From positions 124,001-188,000 of the forward strand of contig JADLZK010013158.1 of NCBI GenBank assembly GCA_015847255.1: a stretch of DNA of 64,000 bases. Reading direction: 5' to 3'. This stretch comes from Hyparrhenia diplandra (lineage: Eukaryota > Streptophyta > Magnoliopsida > Poales > Poaceae). Each line of letters starts with the position of its first letter. Position 1 is the first letter of the stretch. Shown here one piece after another: positions 45,695-57,330 of this stretch. The notes beneath the pieces were generated by a model. The model was not told the origin of the DNA. It did not search any database and saw nothing but the letters and a program-made list of their open reading frames with translations. A program made the translations under genes and the position numbers.

Positions 45695-46038
45695 CAAGAC
45701 ATTCTTCGAGACAAAGAAAATATGCTTCGATTTAATGAAACGCAGTGTTGTTGTTAGTGTTGAGTGGCCCAGCATGCAGGAGGAACGCGCGTCAGTGACG
45801 TCAGTCTGGGTTGGTCCCAAAGCCAGACATGAAGTGTTGTCGGAAACACCAACATGATGCAGGTTCTTTCATTTCACTTCACTAAACGTGACCCATCCAG
45901 TGGTTGTAACCAGCTGTGCATGTATATGGGTTAGGCCACCTGTTTCCAACGGCTAAGAATGGGAAACTAGCTTATCCGAGTATTTCTCAAACCAAATGCA
46001 CGAACTTCTTTCTCGTTCACAAGCCAAGCATAATCTTA
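45695..46038. other. Intergenic between the small hAT and Helitron 2
   Basis: No gene is supported. 45734-45780 repeats the AATGAAACGCAG..GTTGTTGTTAG motif of the duplicated flanks at 2410-2460 and 18600-18650. Confidence 0.5.
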
Positions 46039-46090
46039 TCTTACTATTTGATCGCAAAAAAAAAAAAAAAAAAAAACTTATCTTACTATT
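46035..46090 (+). mobile_element. Micro-retroposon: 28 bp (TGATCGC plus A21) with 14-bp TSD
   Basis: A perfect 14-bp repeat, CTTATCTTACTATT, at 46035-46048 and 46077-46090 flanks TGATCGC followed by 21 A. The insertion lies at the very 5' end of Helitron 2 and duplicated its terminal bases. Confidence 0.8.
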
Positions 46091-46539
46091 ACTAATTGGA
46101 GGCTGCAGCGGAGACTTCACGTTAATCCTCACCGGATCGCTAGAAAAAAGATAAACGCTATAAAATCTCACATTGTCGAAACATCTAGCCATCAAATCGA
46201 AAGACATAGCCATTCATAACCATTAGATCTATTTAATTTTATACAAAATTACCCACCTGACATTATACTAAATAAATAAAAATCTTTTTCAGAAACAAGA
46301 AAATCTTTGGCGTATAGAAAGATTCTTTATTTGCCTTGCAATCGTCACGTGGTTGATTAATAAAAACTTTTACTAGATTGGCCTATATCTGTCACGTCTA
46401 CTTGGTCAATATATTAATATCTACCCTACTAATACATCAACTTATTCACATTCAAATTCATTCAAATGAACCACCCATATTGTTTCTCAACCTTCTCTCT
46501 CATTACTCATTCACCGTTAAGCGGTCGAGGATCGAATGT

Positions 46540-47070
46540 ATGAGACACCTGCCCATCATCATCAGCGGCTTGGGACACCTGTAGCGAGATCACCGGCGCT
46601 TTCCTCATCCTCTCGTGACTACTCCCTCTCACGACTTTGCCGACACCTCCTCCCCTCCCATCACCCCACGGACGCAATCCTCGCGGCCCTCACCCAACGC
46701 ATGGCTCCTCCTCTCCCCATGGCGAGATCCAATGTGCGCAGCTCCTCCTCACCCCCACGCGGCGGGCTAGAAACCCTAGCTCCGTGCGCCAACGGCGATG
46801 GCTGCTGCTCCGGCCTGCTCCGGTCGAGGGGCGAGGCGGGGCAATGCATCACGACCCTGAAGGGCGCGGCCTCCGCCACTTTCGCGGGCGCCGGGACGCG
46901 GGAAGCCATCCACGTGAGCGGTGGGAAGAAGGGTGAGGGGCTCGGGCGCGCCCTAATTCGGCAGCGAAACAAGGCAGCGGCGGCTGACAAGGTGCGGGGC
47001 TGGCGCTGGTCTTCGCCCGGCCGCCGCCGACGATGCCGCTTCGAGTCTGTCATCGACGCGTAGAGCATCG
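46540..47070 (+). other. GC-rich exon-like block inside Helitron 2; product not recognised
   Basis: A 175-codon plus-strand frame (46536-47063) and an antisense frame of 135 codons both run through GC-rich DNA, and neither shows a domain. A donor-like CAAGGTATG at 47100-47108 suggests that it was a first exon. Helitrons often carry captured exons, which is the likeliest reading. Confidence 0.35.
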
Positions 47071-49544
47071 AGCCTCGTCAGCCTTGGCCCTTCTCTGCAG
47101 ACAAGGTATGCCATCCCTTCGTTCTTCCTGATGTGTGAAACTGAATCTTCTTCTCCCTAAAGTGGCTCACCGCTCTCCTTTGGTGTGGTTATCTCGCGTA
47201 GATTCAGATCGAGTTGCAACGATTAAACTAATTGTTTAATCTATCTGTTTCAATAGCTAGCAGGAGGAGATTCAAATCAGGAGGAGGCTTAGCAGGCCGC
47301 AACACTGATTTAGGACGACGCCGTGTGTCCGCTAAGCAGGTTGGTTTATGTGTAAGTGGATCATGAAGTAGAAAACACGGCCATTGCAAGGTTAGCCATC
47401 AAGTCCCGGTAATGTTCGACTTAATGTGACACATAGTTTCTGGTCAGATTTCTCTCTCTAAATTATAAGAAAAAAAAATACCCAGTCTACCTTTTGTATT
47501 CTATTAGAGAATCTTCCATATTGTGCAGTGAAATAGTCTTGTTGTCTTGTGATCTAATCATTTGTTTGTGCACGGCATTTCCACATGGAAATTTCATTAA
47601 GCATAGATAATCCTTTGTAATAAATAGATTGAAATAAATGGATAACAAAGGTATTCTCATGGATTTTCATCCTGGTATGCCTCTGTTTTCGTATTTTTCA
47701 TTGTTGGTTGACATTAAATAAAATATTGTTTAGGTAAGGGAAGGAAGTAAATATTTGTATCAGGTTTCCATGTATGATGATAACCTCAGTTGTCAGTTTA
47801 GTGCCCATTGAAAATACTTTGGTGTTGCCCAATTCAATAGAAAACACATATTTGGAGAGAACTTCATATCGTTATTAACACGTTAACTTACTGCCTTGTA
47901 AGAAGCATCTGCTCAAGGTCTCAAGTTAAGTGAACCATCCACTGATCTCTCATATGCCCAGATCAGAGCCCATTTGCAGGTTGAAATCCCATCTGTTTTG
48001 AAGGTCTATTCCTATGTGAAATCACATTTTAAATGTTTTCACTTTAGCATTGACAAACTCCAATTTAGCTATCAGGAAACTGATATGACATTATTGCTAT
48101 TTACTTGTTTGCTGCTGTATATGAAGGAATAGTTTATACCTCAAGGTTCAGGTTACTCTCGTACGATATCCTTTCTTATATTTGACTTCCCTTATGCTAC
48201 CAGTATGGCATGCTATCAATGGAGTCTGAGCTATGCCATAATTTTTCTTGCTTTTTGTTGTATATATATTCCCTGGATTGATCTCTGAAGTTTCCCTGAT
48301 AAACATTTCAGGTTTTTGTCATGGTGACCATTGCAGCGAGGAGCACTGGAGGGTTTGGAAGCTTAGATGGGGTGGCTGTGTTCAATTGCAATATGGCTCG
48401 GTTGTGCCATTGAATAATAAACAAACAAATAAATAGGAAGCTATTTTGCCATGATATATATAATTAACTTTGCACTTAATGTGGCCCGTAGCGTTAGCAC
48501 TGGTAATATACGATGACTGTAATGATTGTAATTCTGCAGGATTAAGATGGTCAAATTCTTCTTTTTTGCAAAAGGAGCAGACAGGTAGGATTTGTACCAT
48601 ATATTTTAAAATTCAGGGATGCTCTTTGAATTTATTTTGGCCAAGCCTTGACATCAAGCCATCTGCATTTAGAGTTAGATTTTTTTGTTATTAGCTTAAG
48701 CATGTCGTGAAGCAAATTTTACATCTGATACTTGGTGTTGTCAACATGGCATGTTTGTTCTATCCTTTCAATGCACTACTTTTTGGGCTCCAGCTTGACT
48801 ATCCTTCATTCTTCTTTTGTTCCTAGGTGCACTCAAGTCGCTGCTGATAGATGGGAATTGCAGGATGGAGGATAGCGGGCACAAAAATCATCATGGGTAA
48901 CTGAGTTTGCCCTCCAGTTTTGTTTACTGAATTTGTCTTCCAAGAACTTAGGGTCAGCCTTAAGGAGACATTAAGATGTGGCACTTAGGTGAAAGAATTT
49001 TTACATAATTTCCTTGGAGCATTCATAATTTGTAATTTGTGTCGTATGGTAAAATTCTCTTTGAATTTGAATATGTTCACATTAACTTCAAGATGGCGCT
49101 GAACTTGGTGGGAAAACAATTAGTGGAGGAGAATAGAAATAATGGCTTGTCAGCAAATTGGGAAACTTGAAAGTAACAAGCTGCTTAAATATTTCTCTGC
49201 AGGTTTCAACACCCCAACAAATTGGGGACTTGAAAGTAAGAATCAAGGAGGTCAAGACTGTAGGCAATTAGTATAGTTGCGTGAATGACTGAATTAGCCT
49301 TAAATAGTACTAAAAGTACTTTTGTACGTTGTAGTTTTCAAAAGCCGGGCGGTAAATAGTACATTTCCACAAAATTTGAGTTTTGAAATGTTACTCTTTA
49401 AGCTGGGTTGATCATGTTCTATAAATGTAGCAGGTATTTATAGAAAATTGCATTTTGATGATAGTTGTAAAAAACTCAAACCAGATCGGAGGGCATTGAT
49501 CTCACATATTATTGGTTGTCTTTATGTGCATCTTTGAAATGGAG
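47071..49544. other. Helitron 2 interior without recognisable genes
   Basis: Only short unrelated open frames are present (e.g. 48248-48436 and 48470-48694). Intron-like TTTGCAG/CTGCAG and GGTAAC sites occur (48537, 48898), so it may hold captured exons with introns, but no product can be named. Confidence 0.4.
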
Positions 49545-49574
49545 TCGTAAGCGTTAACACGGGCACTATACTAG

Positions 49575-50733
49575 TATTAATAAATATACAAAATATCAAG
49601 AGCTACCACGTGTCCACCATTGACATCTGCCTCAATCAATCCTTATGCCAGAACCGATCTAATCTCACGTTCCTCACACGGCGACGTGGGCTCACGCCGT
49701 CGCCAATCCGTCTCTGCCTATCATCCCTAGCCCCGATCCCTACTTGCCACCGCCGCCTTCCTTGGTCGGGTGCGCGAGGTCTTCCTCGCCGCCCAAGCCC
49801 AACTCCGACACTGAGCCTCGCGTCCTCAACCGGCCGCGCCTCGCCCCCCCGTGTCTGTCCCACAACTGCCTCCAGTTTCTACTCTCTCAAGTCTCAAGCA
49901 GTCTTTTCCTTTTCGGCTTGGATTTTGTCTATACATACTATAGACCATTCTGTGTTGCTGCATAAATAGAGTGTTTGGAGTGTGAATGTAGCCAACTAAC
50001 ATAATTATTAATTAGTACAGATCATTGCACTGGTATTTGAAACTTTGGTTTTGTTGCAGACAAGTTATTCTGCAGCTGGTTGCGGGCAAGATGGATGTCG
50101 TGGGTGCGGGCAAGACTGTCCTGATCGGTATCCCTGCACATGCAGGCCACACACCGTGGTCGATTAGCCTCTTAATCGGCCAGATGAAATCTCATATAGG
50201 CAATGGCAAAGTCTGCAATTCCATGGTCCCCGTGGTACGTACCAAGACAGCTTCCTTTCATGTATTTGTCAAAGTCAAGGTTACCCAAATTCAGATGCTT
50301 AGCTTGATCTGAACGTTGCATTACTATGCATCAGAGGGACTTGATGTCAACCTCCAAGATGGACAAGATGCACCAATGGATAAATTGTGCAAATTGCAAG
50401 CTTGATTTGACTGAGAAAATTGATCCAGAGTTCCAGACTTGGAATTTTCTGTTATACTATCTTATATACTTATTTTTCCTATTTCAGGCAAAATTCGACG
50501 CAAATCTGATGTAAGTAGTAAGATTAGAGCTTGGGCCTATGATATATGATGCTCGATTCGCAATGTGCGTACATGGTCCTAGTCATCAAGGTAATGCATC
50601 CATGTATCTCTATCTCTACATAAATAATGTAACTGAAGTATTCAAATTTCTACTTTTTTGGGGAGAAGAAAAAAGGCCCCACCTATGAGTTATTCATTGG
50701 TAAATATAATTATTTAGGGCTTAAACAACCTTG
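49575..50733 (+). other. Unassigned, exon-like pieces
   Basis: A GC-rich open stretch (49610-49969) and a frame at 50025-50312 containing GAGKTVLIGIPAHAGHTPWS, after a TTGCAG acceptor-like site, look like exon remnants. No family is recognised and the pieces do not form one frame. No element ends were found. Confidence 0.35.
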
Positions 50734-52358
50734 TGTTGATGGTGGATAACATCAACTTTTTACCATAAATAAATAGAACAAATAAGAACAAGAACACTAT
50801 AAGATAAGGTTTATACTAATGATTTCCACGAGTTTTGTTGCATACCCAGTTTTGCAGAATAAATCCAGAAAATAGAAGAAAAGAGGAGAAATAGAGAAAT
50901 GGGAGAAAAGGACCGAAACAAGATGATTAGTATAAATTCCAGGGGACCTAATAAAGGACAAAAGAAGACAACCCAAAGAAGATGGGGCTCACTGGCGGCC
51001 GGGTGGGGCGGGCGGCCGTGTCCGGGTGAAGACACTTGTCCATCTTACGGAACCTTCTCACAACTGACCTTGAGATCAAATCTAAGCCGTCCAATCAAGT
51101 CGGGTTTGATCCAATGGCTGCGATTCATCCTATGAGGCTATATAAGAAAGGCGGACCTCACCCACGAAACCCTAATTCAGTAATTCAAGTATTCAGATTT
51201 AGAGCTGAGATTATCGGAGTTTCAGAGATCAAGTCATCTAGAGCCACAAACCCTAGTTCTTGAGAGTAGTTCTAGTTCTAGAGAGATTAGCTACATAGTA
51301 ATAGACTAGAAGGAGATTCAAGTCTAAGAAGGCTTGGACTTGATTACGTCAAGGTGTTCTATAGGTACATTTATATCTTTGATATATTACTCAAATTTAT
51401 CTATGACATTATGCTTCATCTTTATTATATTATCTATTGCAATATTTATTGTTTGCTTTAATATGTCTAGTAAAGTTAGATATTTATTATGGATTGCATA
51501 CTTAGGATTGTATAGCGCTCATCTTGTAACATGCAAGATAGGTGTTATAACTTATGTCGTGGTGCTTAGATATGTTATATCTCGCAAATGCCCGCTATAT
51601 CTTTGAGTCATGTGGTAGATCGTAGGGGTTCTGACCCTATTGAGTCCTCTGTAATCCTCCCTCCGTATATAGTGAACGGTAGGGCGTGTGTCGCGTCGAA
51701 GGTGAAGAGCTCAATATTGAATCCTTCTTAGTTGATGTTCCCTAAGTATGGTATGAAGTAGAAATGCTAACAATGATAGCTAGATGTTTGCACTAATTAG
51801 AGTTAGACAATAGCATGTGATGATAGTTACTCATTAGTAAGTTTTCCTTATATTATTCCATGTGAGTCCTTAGACTAGAATACTCTGTTGAATATTTATC
51901 TTATTATTATGATGCTTGATCCCTTCATTTATCATTATCTTTATTATCATTTATCATACATATCTTATTTATTTGTCTTTATTGTGACATTAACCCTGTT
52001 ATTGAGTATAAGCATTATTAATTATTGGTTATTACTATTTCATAGTATAAAGAGGGTATTAGTATTACTCATTCTAGTTGTAGATACCTTCCCAAGTGGT
52101 AGAACATAAATGACAACCTGGTAATACTCTAGGTAAAATGCTACAATTGGTATAATTATAAATGCGCTTGCGTAGAACCTATGTTTTTATTTATATTATT
52201 CTTTATATTATTTTCTTACGCCTAGTCTTATAATATTATTTATGTCATAATATATTTTCTAGTTCATAGTTGGGGATGACAACCTAGTCTCGTAACTAGA
52301 AGTATAGGCCTTTGATCGTGACTAGTTTATTGGTGGCAAAGTAATTTCAATACCAACA
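50734..52358 (+). repeat. LTR of a Ty3/gypsy retrotransposon (about 1.6 kb)
   Basis: It starts TGTTGATGG and ends ACCAACA, so it has TG..CA ends with a TGTTG/CAACA inverted repeat. It is followed at once by TTTGGTGCCATTGC and then by TTTTTGGCGCCGTTGCCGAG (52433-52453), the primer-binding region type of plant gypsy elements such as the Tat/Athila group. A TATA-like CTATATAAG is at 51137-51145. The second LTR is not in the window. Confidence 0.65.
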
Positions 52359-52598
52359 CTGTTTGGTGCCATTGCTCTTATAGCATTTTTTGGCGCCGTT
52401 GTTATTTTAGTGATGTCGCTAAGCAGTGTCAACAAGCATTTTTGGCGCCGTTGCCGAGGAATGTTTAACTTAGGTAGTATTAATACACTTTATACTTATG
52501 AAATTAGTTCAAATAACTAATAATCTTCTACTCATAACAGACTTCACGCTTGTTTTGTTTATTTTTGTTTATCTCATTTACAGGGCAATGTATGTTAA

Positions 52599-54219
52599 GT
52601 GCTAATCTTCCGGACAATTTTCTCGGTGATCCGAGAAAAAGTTAATCAAGAAACAAAGAGAGAAGCTCGAGAAAAATACAAAAAGCTAGTTCCAAAGATC
52701 AACACTCCAAGAGAAGCTTATCATCGATTTGAGGCCATGGCTAACAAGAGTCTACGCGAGTTTTTCGCTCCAACAACCAACAACATCCGCGACTTTGGAC
52801 CAACTATCGATGTGGGAGACAATGGATTCGAGCTCAAGCTGCGCTCATCACGATGGTGTAAGCTAATCAGTTTTTTGTGGGAAGGCACATGAAGATGCAA
52901 GTGCATATTTGCAACACTTTCTATAGATCTACAGCACCTTCACTATCAAGGGAGTAACACGTGATGCTACTCTGCTTCGCCATTTCCCATTTTCATTGCT
53001 TGAAAAGGATAAACAGTGGTTCTACGCCAACAAAGAGAAACACACTACATGGGACCGTTGTTCAACCGAATTCCTAGCCAAGTTCTTTCCTACAGGCAAG
53101 ACCAATGATCTGCATGGAAAAATATCAAGCTTTCAGCAACAACACGATGAGTCATTCCCCGAGACATGGGAACGCTTTTAGGATCTTATTGCGGGAATGT
53201 CCTCATCATGGCATGGAGGACTGGCTACTTATGCAAACATTCTACCACGGGCTAAGTACTAGTACCCGTGAGACAATGGACGCTGCTGCTGGAGGAGCTT
53301 TTCTACCGCTTACACTTCAGAATGCTACTTCACTTGTTGAGAAGATGGCATCAAACCGAGCTGGAATGACGAACGCACTATGCCCGTAAGAGAGGAGGAG
53401 GTGTCCATCAACTCAAGGAAGTGGACATGCTATCTGCCAAGATTGACTATGAGAAGCTGGAGGTCATGCCAGAGAATCAAGACCATGAGAAGAGTCAGGT
53501 CATGCATATCAATGACTCTCTTATGACTTGTGAAGAATGTGGAAGCTATGGACACTCAGGGAAGAATTGCCCTGAACTACAAGAGGATGTGAACTACCTC
53601 AACAACAACAACAACAACAATTATCGTCCTCAACAACCTCAAAGGGTGGAATCAGCAACAAAGGCCAAACTACTCGGGTAACTACCAAGGTAATTATCAA
53701 GGTAATAACTTCAACCAACCCCCTTTGAGAGAATTACTTGCTGGTCAGTCTAGACTCACCGAAAGCAGATTAATAAGAAGGTAGCTTCCAATGATAAAAT
53801 CCTAGACACCATTAATGCTAGAATGGATACTTTTGCTACTGCCATTAAGAATCAACATAGCTTTAACAAAATGCTAGAGTCACAACTTGCTCAGTTAGCT
53901 GCTGCTATACCCCCACTAGAGAACGGCAAAATACCAGGCCAACCCGAAGAGTTAGCGTATGCAAATCTTGTCGATATATTTAATACAGGATTCTACTACA
54001 AGTAACCTTTATCAAGTGGATGGAATGATGATTCACTACCAGTGAAGAAAGGAGACCTAGGTAGACGGGTCATCAGTATTCAGATTGGACCGCACACCTT
54101 TGACACTGCACTTTGTGACTATGGATCGAGCATCAACATCATGCCAAAAGTAATCTATGAAAAGATCCATGGTGCTCCTTTATTATATACAGCCATGTGT
54201 TTGCAGCTTGCAGATCAAT
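52599..54219 (+). pseudogene. Gypsy gag and start of protease, broken and truncated
   Basis: Pieces in changing frames give a plant gypsy gag: NTPREAYHRFEAMANKSLRE, then the Retrotrans_gag core (AKQWFYANKEKHTTWD, FLAKFFPTGKT, FYHGLSTSTRETMDAAAGG), a zinc knuckle CEECGSYGHSGKNC (about 53529-53570) and an Asn/Gln-rich tail. The aspartic protease begins at 54042 with DTALCDYGSSINIMPK; the family usually has D-x-G-(A/S)-S here, so the catalytic Asp is kept. It stops at LQLADQS (about 54219), where NLR-G sequence begins in the opposite strand sense. Reverse transcriptase, integrase and the 3' LTR are missing. Confidence 0.85.
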
Positions 54220-55264
54220 CATTGCTGTGCCTTCAAGCTCAAGATTCCTTAGGCTGCATAATCGAGTGACACCTAAAGGAAGGTTGTGCATATTGCCACA
54301 GTCCTGCAAGTTCAATACCTGAAGGTTTTTTAATGAACCAATGGACTCAGGAAGGCAAGTTATACTTGTAGCCTGAAGATTGAACAATCGTAGATGAATC
54401 AAACTTCCAATATAGTTTGGTACTTCCAATATACTTGACTTGCTGAGATCCAAAACATGACAATACAGAAATATTTTGAACATTGAAGGTTCAATTGTAA
54501 GAGACTTGTCACAAAAGCTTATTATAGTTCTCACTTTGAGTTGTTGATTATCCACACTTGGCAAAGCAACCATTTCCTTGTTTGTTACAAATGACACACG
54601 TCGTAGTCTCGATACAAATGCACCTGCCAGCATTTGTGGGTTTCTGAGGAAACAATCGTCCTTTGATAAATGATGAGCAAGCTGTCTTAATAGGTCATGC
54701 ATTTTGCACCATTTTTCGTCAGCATAAGAAGGATTAGGCAATAGAAGGTTCCTTGAGATCAACTCATAGTAGTACTCTTCTGCTGTATCTTCCATTAATT
54801 GGTTCTCTTGTTTCTCTATAATAAAGCCTTCAGCAACCCAAAAATTAACAAGATTATCGCGATGCATTGATGAATCTTCAGGATACAGAGCACAATAAAG
54901 GAAACATTGCTTCAAGTTATGTGGCAGCTGGTCATAACTCAAGTACAAAGCACCTCTCAGTGCGGCAGGAAGCTTACTCATTGACCAAGCATCGTTGTTT
55001 AGAATCTTCTGCCATTCATTCTCTGTTGTCTCCTTTGTTGCTAGGACACTAGCTATAACCCTAATTGCAAGAGGAAGGCCGCCACATTTTTGAACAATCT
55101 CAATTCTAGTGTCGTGCAAGTTGTGCACCTCTTTTTCATCTGAGATGTTCATACTCCTCCAGAGTAGCTCCCATCCTACTTCCTTTGACAACAATTCAAC
55201 TCAGTGCATATGTCCAACTCCTATTGCCTTTGCAACTGTATCGTGCCGGGTTGTTACTAAAATT
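54220..55264 (-). pseudogene. NLR-G: middle fragment of a CC-NB-LRR gene (subfamily I)
   Basis: A 340-codon open stretch covers the second half of NB-ARC and the first LRRs: VGWELLWRSMN, KCGGLPLAIRVIASVLATK, CFLYCALYPEDSSMHRDN, the winged helix NFWVAEGF, KMHDLLRQLAHHLS (MHD), then LDLSKSSILEVPNYIGSL and CLPESIGSLKNLQVLNL. An in-frame TGA at 55201-55203 replaces the Arg codon (CGA or CGG) of HMHRVELLS in the paralogues, a CpG-type change. The P-loop half and coiled coil are gone; homology ends near 55264. On the other side it ends near 54220, where it abuts the gypsy protease. It preserves the subfamily I sequence that NLR-BF lost around its two indels. Confidence 0.9.
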
Positions 55265-57330
55265 GTTAAGGCTCCAAGACCTCCCATTATTTCTGTCGAT
55301 CGGCGTTATGTACGTGTACGTATGTCATCAGGTGACTGATAAACTTCGCAAGTCATACTAATTTTGTCCACTTGTACCTACTTCATGTTGGCCTTTCTTC
55401 TTACGCGAGCAAATAATCACGTGGCGACAGGACAGATGGCTGAACAAGCATCAACATCTTACTAGACGATGAAAATTAGATCCTTAAACTTTTCATCAAT
55501 CACTTGGTAACAATCATCGGCTGTTGACCATACACCATGAACCTTCCAGAAGCATCCATATCTAGGAATCCTGACACCTTTTAGGAATAACATATATGCT
55601 CTGGAATCCCTGCCTCCTTTCATGTTCGCCTCAGCCGATGCAATAGGCTAGCACGTCAGCGACTTTTTCCTTTCCTACTGGTGATGATACTTGTTGGGCA
55701 GAGTAACATCTGGAAGTGAGCATGCATTATGTTGGCTTCTGATAGTTTCGACTGACCGCCTTTTTTCCTCATGTCAATTTTCGTCGTGATTAACTTAGCG
55801 TCAAATCCACCCCTGAAGAATGATTATCAATTCTTTATCAGTCTTTTCCTGGGCCATTCAACTGATAGACGTCCTTGTGACCTTGCATGTTGCCATGCAT
55901 GTACCATATTTTCGGCCAATGAAATATGATCTTGTTTGCAAGAAACTACAGAGGATCGGTTCTTTTCAAACAGCAGATTTTTCTCCTCTGGCCGATTCTT
56001 TTTTATGGAAATTATCGGCCCGGTATCTTGAAGTTAACGAAGGTGAGGGAACATCCACTTGAATAGATCTTGCGGACCATCATCGTATACGTGTATATGC
56101 CTTCCTTTTCTTGTTTGCTCTGGCAACAATATCTAATTAGGCCATTTGGAGTTCATGCATGTACGCACCCACAAATAAATGACTGTCTGTCTTCCTCCTT
56201 ACATTAACCGCAGATGGCCGATTGCGTGTTAAGCTGATGCATCTCGGCTTTCCATTTTGCACAAACTTATCCACTGCTGAAATACCTTTGCCAACAGCTC
56301 GCTTTACTCTACTATGGCTGCTGATTCTGTTTTTGATTTTATCTGGACCAACAGCAAAGATACTGATTTCCTTATGTCTTTTCTGCCAGGACAACAGTTA
56401 GCATGCGGATTGCCATACAATTTTGTTTTGAGCTCACTTCTGTTCTAGCCCATCAGGGATAACAGACGCAATCGGCTATTGGCCAGATACAGCAACACTT
56501 TAAACAGTTGATATCGATACCTCGGCTAGAATAGTTGATCCCGTCTTCCGATCACTGATTTGCTTTTGATCTTTCACCAATATAGTGTTCCCCATGATCT
56601 TCACGTATGATTTTCCAAATATAGGTGGCCAAATATACTAGTTGGCCCTACTTGTTGTGTGAGTACTCCTTAACAGCCAAAACATGCAAGTCCGGTGACC
56701 ATATATATGTGTATATATCCTTTGTTATTCTTTCTGCCGGCAACTCTTAAGCTCTTTCCATCTTTAGCTTATGCAACCAAATTTAGCCGATTCTATTTCC
56801 GGCTGACTTTATCCAAGAAATTTCCAGGCTGCATCTTTATGTTATCTCAGACGAATAGAGTCGAGGCAGATTACTTGCGGCTGACATCTTGCTTGAGTTA
56901 TAGTCGACGCAATCAGCGGGCTTTTGACTTCTCTGACACGATGTCAAGGCAATACTCCAGCAACTTTTCATGGGAAGCTTCTTGATCATCTATTTTGTTA
57001 CAACAAGATTGGTCTGAAAGCTTCATACGGTGGCCAACCTCAACAATACAGACGTTGTGGAATCCGATACATCTTCAAATAAGAATCCTCTTTTACCGGC
57101 TGATCTAATGTGCTGCCCCAATAATAATATTTCTTCAGAAACCTTCTCATCTGTACATAATCTTCCAAAAAACCAAGCCGACTTATTCATTAATCAGCTG
57201 TTATCCTTGGAATCCAAGAGATTAACAATATTCTTTGAGGAGTGGAACATAGGAGCAGCAACTTTGACCTTCTTGATTCCATCATCTCACATGTCAGCTC
57301 ATCGCCATGCGCCTCGATGAGCATTCTAAT
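55265..57330. other. Retrotransposon-like non-coding DNA
   Basis: No gene is supported. The stretch is rich in GCCGAT/ATCGGC words shared with the LTRs that follow. It may be the 5' internal region of a minus-strand gypsy element whose LTR ends near 57330. No gag frame could be followed. Confidence 0.4.

Larger units (their letters stand above)
46039..49574 (+). mobile_element. Helitron 2, about 3.54 kb, same family as the 9-kb Helitron
   Basis: The 5' end TCTTACTATT (46039-46048, repeated at 46081 after a micro-insertion) and the next 150 bases closely match the 5' end of the Helitron at 32418, including ATCCTCACC, AAAAAGATAAA and CCATTAGATCTATTT. The 3' end is CTAG (49571-49574) between host A and T, preceded at 49545-49563 by a decayed hairpin of the CGT..GCGTTA..ACGG type. 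A similar decayed hairpin at 48485-48503 lacks a CTAG. No Rep/helicase is present. The interior holds a GC-rich block with open frames (46540-47070) and long stretches without recognisable genes. The 3' boundary is less certain than the 5' one. Confidence 0.65.

Noticed and set aside
46661..47068. Antisense frame in the GC-rich block of Helitron 2
   Set aside because: GC-rich DNA keeps frames open on both strands; there is no domain and no reason to prefer this strand.
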